DNA of 46,201 nt from an uncultured delta proteobacterium (GTDB taxonomy: Bacteria > Myxococcota_A > Polyangia > Polyangiales > Polyangiaceae): positions 1-46,201 of the forward strand of contig CAITIQ010000335.1 of NCBI GenBank assembly GCA_903892415.1, in the 5' to 3' direction. Below are positions 42,167 through 46,201 of the stretch, piece by piece. Below the pieces are notes generated by a model. It was not told the DNA's origin. It did no database searches and saw only the letters and a list, made by a program, of their open reading frames with translations. The position numbers were made by a program, and so were the translations under genes. Every line of letters starts with the position of its first letter. Position 1 is the first letter of the stretch.

Positions 42167-43074
42167 CCCACCGTGAGAGGGTGAGCGAACCCAACCTCGA
42201 CAAGAAGCTCGCGCGGGCGATGGGCCGCGCGATTGCTGACTTCGCGCTGATTCAAGAGGGGGATCACATCCTGTGCGCAGTATCGGGTGGCAAAGACAGC
42301 TACACGATGCACCACCTTTTGACCGAGTTGGCGCCGCGGTCACCCGTGAAGTTTCGCGTAACGGCGGTCAACCTCGATCAAGGTCATCCTGGGTATCCGG
42401 CCCACATCCTGGTCGACTACATGCGCGAAAAGGGCCATGCGTTCAGACTGGTAAGCGAAGACACCTACAGCATCGTCACATCGAAGGTTCCCGAGGGCAA
42501 AACCTACTGTTCCCTGTGTTCCCGGTTGCGGCGCGGCATCTTGTACACGCTGGCTCAAGAGATGGGCTGTACCAAGATCGCTCTCGGCCACCATCGTGAT
42601 GATGCCCTCGTGACGCTGCTTCTCAATCTGACCTTCTCGGGTCAGCTCAAAGCGATGCCGCCGAAGCTCTTCGCCGATGACGGCAAAAACGTGGTCATTC
42701 GGCCGCTGATTTATTGTGCGGAGAAAGACATCGCACGGTTCTCAAGCGAGAAGGGCTTCCCGATTCTTCCTTGCGACCTGTGCGGCTCACAAGAGAATCT
42801 GCAACGGAAGCAGATGAGCTTGCTGCTCGAACAGCTTGAGCAAAAGGCTCCAGGTGTTCGAGAGAGCATGTTGGCAGCGTTGATGAACGTTCGCCCGACG
42901 CACCTGTTCGATCGGAAGCTCTGGCAGTCGCTTGGGCTCACCATCGCTCCGCCGGACGGTGAGGGGCTCCCTTCGCCGAGTGAAGGCCAAGCTGCGTCTG
43001 AGCAGCAGCCTTCTGAGCAGCCGCTGATTTCGGTTGAGACACTGATTCGTCCTGCGCAACGCGGAGTGTCGTGA
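42163..43074 (+). CDS. ttcA: tRNA 2-thiocytidine synthetase TtcA-type protein
   Basis: A 303-aa PP-loop ATPase of the TtcA family, which thiolates cytidine 32 of tRNA using an Fe-S cluster. The PP-loop is SGGKDS at 41-46. Cluster cysteines are in CSLC (116, 119) and a further pair CDLC (204, 207). LGHHRDDALVTLLLNLTFSGQLKAMPPKL is strongly TtcA-like. The last 50 residues (about 255-303) are acidic/Ser-rich and look disordered, longer than usual. The ATG start overlaps the pepA stop by 4 nt. Confidence 0.92.
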   Translation: MTHRERVSEPNLDKKLARAMGRAIADFALIQEGDHILCAVSGGKDSYTMHHLLTELAPRSPVKFRVTAVNLDQGHPGYPAHILVDYMREKGHAFRLVSEDTYSIVTSKVPEGKTYCSLCSRLRRGILYTLAQEMGCTKIALGHHRDDALVTLLLNLTFSGQLKAMPPKLFADDGKNVVIRPLIYCAEKDIARFSSEKGFPILPCDLCGSQENLQRKQMSLLLEQLEQKAPGVRESMLAALMNVRPTHLFDRKLWQSLGLTIAPPDGEGLPSPSEGQAASEQQPSEQPLISVETLIRPAQRGVS

Positions 43075-43802
43075 TGGCGGAGGGGGTGCGTGATGCAGGT
43101 CCGTCGGAAACGGCGGCCCGCTCGCCTCTGAGAGAGCCTGGGGTGATGCAACGCATGGTCTGTGCGTTGTTTGCCTGGGCGGTAACGGTAGCTCCCTTTG
43201 CTTTTAGTCGAGCGGGCGGTTGGGTAGCTCGAGCGGTCGCCCTGGTTGCGTTGCTCTCGGGTGTGCTGGGGCCTCTTTGGGTTCCGAAGCATCGGCGAGT
43301 TGGTCGGCACATCGGCATTTCGGTCTTCCTTGCGCTCACCGCGGCAAGCTGGCTGCTCCTATCGCAAAGCTTGGATGTTGCGCGGGTGGACCTGGTGTTG
43401 TCAGTTACGGGCTCCGTTGCCTGGATGGTGTTCGCCTTCTCGTGGGGGGAGCCTTGGCGGTTCCGACCGAACGCCGAAACGGAAGACCTTAGCGCGTCTC
43501 TTCGGGCTCGCGCCCAACTGCCGGCGCTCGCGGTTCCGGTCGCTGCTCTTGGCGTTCTCTTTGCGGCTGTGCTCGTTGTGCTCGCCTTTCAGGTTCGTGA
43601 CAGCGCCCGGGCGTTACTTGGCCAGGTGTGTGCGGTCGGGCTTGGGGTCGCGATGGTTACCGTGGCCGGGAACATCGCGGTAGGGCGCGGAAAGACTCGC
43701 GTCCCATCGGGGGACCTTCCCAAGTCAGGGGTTCGGGCGCTGCTCATGCTCGCTGCTGCGGCTCTTTTGGGGGCAGCGTTGTTGATCTTGAGGCGTGACT
43801 GA
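43074..43802 (+). CDS. Multi-pass membrane protein
   Basis: A 242-aa integral inner-membrane protein I cannot name. A basic cytoplasmic head (about 1-24) is followed by about six hydrophobic segments: MVCALFAWAVTVAPFAF, VALVALLSGVLGPLW, ISVFLALTAASWLLL, LVLSVTGSVAWMVFAFSW, LGVLFAAVLVVLAFQV and LLMLAAAALLGAALLIL. No catalytic motif. The ATG at 43074 overlaps the TtcA stop by 1 nt (TGATG); a GTG sits one codon before. GGAG lies about 7 nt upstream. Confidence 0.75.
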   Translation: MAEGVRDAGPSETAARSPLREPGVMQRMVCALFAWAVTVAPFAFSRAGGWVARAVALVALLSGVLGPLWVPKHRRVGRHIGISVFLALTAASWLLLSQSLDVARVDLVLSVTGSVAWMVFAFSWGEPWRFRPNAETEDLSASLRARAQLPALAVPVAALGVLFAAVLVVLAFQVRDSARALLGQVCAVGLGVAMVTVAGNIAVGRGKTRVPSGDLPKSGVRALLMLAAAALLGAALLILRRD

Positions 43803-43826
43803 AGAGAAGGGTATGTTGGCCGTACT

Positions 43827-44009
43827 TTGGGCCGACTTGTCGACGCGCTAGCCATCTTCCTCTTTCTCGCTGCTGGGGCAGCGTTTGCGTTCGGTGTGGA
43901 CGCTCTCCAGAAGCTCGAGGACGTTCGCGCGATTTACCTTCTCGTGATTGGCGGGCTGTCGCTCCGTGCCAGCACAGAGATCTTGAGGCCTCGGAGCAAC
44001 GCTGCATGA
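43827..44009 (+). CDS. Small membrane protein
   Basis: A 60-aa protein with one or two hydrophobic segments (ALAIFLFLAAGAAFAFGV and RAIYLLVIGGLSLRA). The start is TTG at 43827; its stop overlaps the following PPIase start by 4 nt (ATGA), which is the main support for it being real, along with its position in a chain of overlapping genes. No function can be assigned. Confidence 0.6.
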   Translation: MGRLVDALAIFLFLAAGAAFAFGVDALQKLEDVRAIYLLVIGGLSLRASTEILRPRSNAA

Positions 44010-44989
44010 ACTGGGGAAGGGGAGCGGTTCTGTTAGGCGCACTCGGTGTGGCTTGCGGCCGCGAACCAGCGCCCTCGACTGCCAACCTTCAAGAGAGTGT
44101 CGTCGCCCAGGTCGATTCCGAGATCATTACGGTGGAGACCCTCGAGCGGGTCATGCGGTTGCAAGCAGTCCCTGCACGCTCGGCGCTCGAACTAAGCCTA
44201 TTCGACGCGCTATGCGCAAAAGAGGCTCGTGCCCGTGGCCTCGATTGGCGAGTCGGTCGTTCCGCTTCTCACTTCTACGCTCGCGCCGTTTTCGATGAGC
44301 ATGCTGCTGCTGCTCGCGCATTGGGTGAGCCAACAGACGCGGAGGTGGAGCAGTTTGTGGCCGCAAGTTGGATCGAGGTAGACCGACCCGAGGCTCGAGT
44401 GGTGCTCCACGCTGTCGTGCTCTCGGCTGAGGAAGACGGTTCAGCGGGAGATCGGAAGGCGCGAGATCTCGCTGGCCAGATACGCGCAGGGCTAGGGGCG
44501 GCGGTAAAGCAAGTGAAGGAGACCGCGGCTCCCAACTACGTCCCAACCCTCGCGACAACGCGGTATCCAACTGATCCCGGAGCGGATGCTTTTGTTAGGG
44601 CGGTTGAAGCGGTTGAGCCGCAAGGCCTGTCGGTGAAAGTGGAGCAGTTGCCGCCCATCGGGACGGACGGTCGTGCCATCACTCCAGACCGGGGCCCGAT
44701 GGACCCGCTGTTTGTCGAGGGGATCTCGAAGCTAGCGGAGCGGGGCAACCTGTCCGAGCCGATTAAGTCAAGCTTTGGATATCACGTCGTACTCCTGCTC
44801 GCCCGATTGCCAGGCAGTCAGCTCAATCGAAAGGAACTCGTCGAGCGGTTTGGGTCCGACATCGTCGCCGCGAGAGCGGGCATGCAACTCGAGAACACGT
44901 TGACCCGTTTGCGTCGGGAGACTCCAGTAGAGTTTGACCCGGCGATTGACCAGGCTCTTTCGTTGGTGATCGTGCGCGAGCCCCGATGA
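44006..44989 (+). CDS. PpiC/SurA-type peptidyl-prolyl isomerase lipoprotein
   Basis: A 327-aa periplasmic foldase. The N-terminal signal ends in lipobox GVAC. A helical SurA-like region (about 40-125) is followed by a parvulin domain (about 130-275), recognised chiefly by its end: ISKLAERGNLSEPIKSSFGYHVVLLLARLPG. The front of the parvulin domain (ARVVLHAVVLSAEEDG) is diverged and lacks the usual His-Ile-Leu pattern, so isomerase activity is less certain than the fold. A C-terminal helix follows. The ATG overlaps the small membrane gene before it and its stop overlaps the next gene, both by 4 nt. Confidence 0.83.
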   Translation: MNWGRGAVLLGALGVACGREPAPSTANLQESVVAQVDSEIITVETLERVMRLQAVPARSALELSLFDALCAKEARARGLDWRVGRSASHFYARAVFDEHAAAARALGEPTDAEVEQFVAASWIEVDRPEARVVLHAVVLSAEEDGSAGDRKARDLAGQIRAGLGAAVKQVKETAAPNYVPTLATTRYPTDPGADAFVRAVEAVEPQGLSVKVEQLPPIGTDGRAITPDRGPMDPLFVEGISKLAERGNLSEPIKSSFGYHVVLLLARLPGSQLNRKELVERFGSDIVAARAGMQLENTLTRLRRETPVEFDPAIDQALSLVIVREPR

Positions 44990-45669
44990 AGGTCTTCCGA
45001 CGCAAACCACGGCCGAAGCGCGATCAGGACGAGAGCCCGTTCAACGTGATCCTGCAGGAGTTCTTAGACCTAGTGCCGTTCGCAAGAGGCGCTGCGGTCT
45101 TCGACTTCGAGGGGGAGACGGTTGACTACGCTGGCGACGTCGACCCGTACGAGCTGAGAGTGGCGGCTGCGACATTTCAGATCACGCTCGCAGAAGCTCG
45201 AGAACTGACCTTTTGTCGTGGCTTGCGAGCTATCTCCGCCAATCTTTCAACTTCGACCTACTACGTTCGCGTGCTCGATCCGAACTACAGCTTACTGGTC
45301 GTGTTGCGGGCCATGGCAACCCACTGCGTGAGTGAGCGTCTGCTTGCTGAGACTCACGCGAGAATCCTGCTCGAGGCAGGGCTTTCGATCGAGGCCCCAC
45401 TCGCATGGCATCGGGTAGACGTCCTGACCGCAGCAAGGTCGCGACCGATGGCGCTTAGGAAGCCTGGTGCGCAGACCGACGATGGCTGGATCAAAACCGA
45501 CGTGCTTGGAGTTCACGTCGGAGGGGCGCAAGGAGAACGAAGTTTTCGGATTCACGTTGCCAACGGCGCCGAGATCAATCTCGTCTGCGAGCGGTCGGGG
45601 CTCTGGTTCACTGATGAGCCGCTCGAGGTCGCGCTTCGTGTGAGCGATTCCGTCGACGTCTTGCGTTGA
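44986..45669 (+). CDS. Roadblock/LC7-like protein with extra C-terminal domain
   Basis: A 227-aa cytoplasmic protein. Residues 15-130 fit a Roadblock/LC7 (MglB-like) fold: helix FNVILQEFLDLVP, strand GAAVFDFEGETVDYAGD, long helix DPYELRVAAATFQITLAEA, paired strands TYYVRVLDPNYSLLVVL and a last helix SERLLAETHARILLEAG. In Myxococcus, MglB of this fold is the GAP for the polarity GTPase MglA; no GTPase gene is adjacent here. The C-terminal 85 residues form a small beta-rich domain (TDVLGVHVGG, RSFRIHVANGAEINLVCER) that I do not recognise. The assignment rests on predicted pattern, not a signature motif. The ATG overlaps the PPIase stop by 4 nt. This is the last gene before the rRNA promoter region. 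Confidence 0.72.
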   Translation: MKVFRRKPRPKRDQDESPFNVILQEFLDLVPFARGAAVFDFEGETVDYAGDVDPYELRVAAATFQITLAEARELTFCRGLRAISANLSTSTYYVRVLDPNYSLLVVLRAMATHCVSERLLAETHARILLEAGLSIEAPLAWHRVDVLTAARSRPMALRKPGAQTDDGWIKTDVLGVHVGGAQGERSFRIHVANGAEINLVCERSGLWFTDEPLEVALRVSDSVDVLR

Positions 45670-45712
45670 CCGCTCAGCGGGCCATAATCGGCTGACCTCC
45701 AAAATAGTTTGG

Positions 45713-45767
45713 GGGTCGAAAAAGAAAAGGCTTGGCAAGTTGGGGTGGCTCGCCTAATTAACGCCTC
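45713..45767 (+). promoter_or_regulatory. Tandem promoter unit 1 of presumed rRNA operon
   Basis: -35 TTGGCA (45732-45737), 17-bp spacer, -10 TAATTA (45755-45760), then ACGCCTC. The A-rich stretch upstream begins with GGGTCG (45713-45718). This is the first of three copies of the same layout. Confidence 0.65.
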
Positions 45768-45800
45768 GTCGCCGGCAACGGCGGCGCGGAAACGAAAAGC

Positions 45801-45858
45801 AAACGGGTCGTTAAAAAGTCTTTGACAACGGCCCCAACGCTGATTAAGGTTCGCCTCC
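45801..45858 (+). promoter_or_regulatory. Tandem promoter unit 2 of presumed rRNA operon
   Basis: -35 TTGACA (45822-45827), exact consensus; 17-bp spacer; -10 TAAGGT (45845-45850), then TCGCCTCCC. Upstream it carries AAACGGGTCG followed by an A/T-rich stretch. Confidence 0.78.
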
Positions 45859-45902
45859 CTTCGCAGGAGACCGGAAACGGAAACACCGCGAAGCGGAAAA
45901 AG

Positions 45903-45962
45903 AAACGGGTCGAAGAAAAGAGATTGACGACGACCCGGCGGACGAAATAGAGTCCGCCTCCC
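45903..45962 (+). promoter_or_regulatory. Tandem promoter unit 3 of presumed rRNA operon
   Basis: -35 TTGACG (45924-45929), 18-bp spacer, -10 TAGAGT (45948-45953), then CCGCCTCCC. The upstream AAACGGGTCG and A-rich stretch repeat those of unit 2 at the same distance (17 bp from the GGGTCG start to the -35). The GC-rich discriminator CGCCTC is shared by all three units and is of the kind that makes rRNA promoters sensitive to ppGpp. Confidence 0.72.
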
Positions 45963-46027
45963 CGAAGCGAACGAGAGTCGCTTCGGTGGGTAGCTGAAAG
46001 AAGCTACAGGCATGAAAGTGCCAACAA

Positions 46028-46051
46028 GTTATCCACAGCGATGTGGATAAC
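46028..46051. repeat. Palindrome of two perfect DnaA boxes
   Basis: Arms GTTATCCACA (46028-46037) and TGTGGATAAC (46042-46051) are exact reverse complements separated by GCGA. Each contains TTATCCACA, the strong DnaA-box consensus. It lies within the presumed rRNA leader. Confidence 0.9.
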
Positions 46052-46073
46052 GCCGACGGGAACGTCGGCGCTC

Positions 46074-46087
46074 GGTCCTTGAAAACT
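46074..46087 (+). promoter_or_regulatory. boxA-like antitermination element
   Basis: GGTCCTTGAAAACT resembles the NusB/NusE-binding boxA of rRNA leaders (TGxTCTTTGAAAACT as known from Bacillus), with about two differences. It supports the rRNA-leader reading. Confidence 0.55.
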
Positions 46088-46201
46088 GATTTGTACGCGT
46101 AACAAGGTTGGTCGACAGGCCAACTGACGGTTACGCCGGGCAACTGGAGCCGGCACGCTTCTTTTCACGGAGTAAGCGGCCGAGCTCATCAGAGAGTCCT
46201 C

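Larger units (their letters stand above)
45963..46201 (+). ncRNA. Presumed rRNA operon leader, truncated by the window edge
   Basis: There is no ORF with coding character. The plus-strand transcript folds into a series of perfect hairpins: CCGAAGCGA/TCGCTTCGG (45962-45986), GTAGCT/AGCTAC (45990-46007), the DnaA-box palindrome (46028-46051), CGCCGACG/CGTCGGCG with GGAA loop (46051-46070) and CGTAAC/GTTACG enclosing GTTGG/CCAAC (46098-46135). A boxA-like element lies at 46074-46087. Such a chain, after tandem strong promoters and with boxA, is what precedes 16S rRNA. The 16S start (AGAGTTTGATC region) is not reached. Confidence 0.6.

Noticed and set aside
46098..46135. Possible tRNA-like fold in the leader
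   Set aside because: Nested stems exist but there is no T-loop GTTCRA sequence, no anticodon arm and no 7-bp acceptor.

Overview
The window reads as a chromosomal segment of a high-GC (about 60-65%, estimated by eye) delta-proteobacterium of the phylum Myxococcota, most likely class Polyangia. The basis is gene content: many PilZ proteins, Ser/Thr kinases with Pro/Ala-rich tails, FHA proteins including an FHA-type sigma-54 activator, TPR proteins, Gly/Ser-linker Cys-rich lipoproteins, an AgmX-type domain, and a PilB/PilT pair. No species is assigned. I see no transposase, integrase, phage gene or CRISPR array; it looks like core and lineage-specific chromosome.

Layout. 1-3327: the end of an aminotransferase, tRNA-Val(CAC), a membrane-anchored PilZ protein followed in frame by a second membrane protein, and a small soluble PilZ protein. 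3409-8879 (all minus): pilB, pilT and lexA, then a secreted protein with a beta-barrel-like end. 9073-14967 (all plus): FHA protein, overlapping non-RD kinase, two tiny Cys-rich lipoproteins and a 928-aa protein with a degenerate caspase-like N-terminus plus TPRs. A strong bidirectional terminator at about 15,015 closes this block. 15076-22205: PPC-repeat lipoprotein, P5C dehydrogenase, DUF2804 protein, Nudix hydrolase, Cys-rich lipoprotein and an FHA/sigma-54 activator. 22223-27679 (plus): nitrilase-type amidase, an unknown protein, a tail-anchored kinase and a TPR protein, ending in a terminator lying inside the convergent NDH-2 gene. 27676-35118 (mostly minus): NDH-2, DUF2505 protein, a PilZ protein (plus strand), AgmX-like and OmpA-like lipoproteins, a SirB1-type protein, and a kinase with a Pro-rich membrane partner. 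35425-45669: housekeeping genes nadC, birA, queE, fabH, fbp, pepA and ttcA, then membrane, PPIase and Roadblock-type genes, many overlapping by 1-4 nt.

45670-46201 has no gene. It holds three tandem copies of a strong promoter unit, several perfect hairpins, an inverted pair of perfect DnaA boxes and a boxA-like antiterminator. I read it as an rRNA operon promoter and leader, with the 16S gene just outside the window.

The most system-like candidates are the FHA/kinase/lipoprotein/caspase-like cassette at 9073-14967 and the triple promoter plus DnaA-palindrome leader at the right edge. Signalling genes dominate: three kinases, two FHA proteins, three PilZ proteins and one sigma-54 activator in 46 kb.
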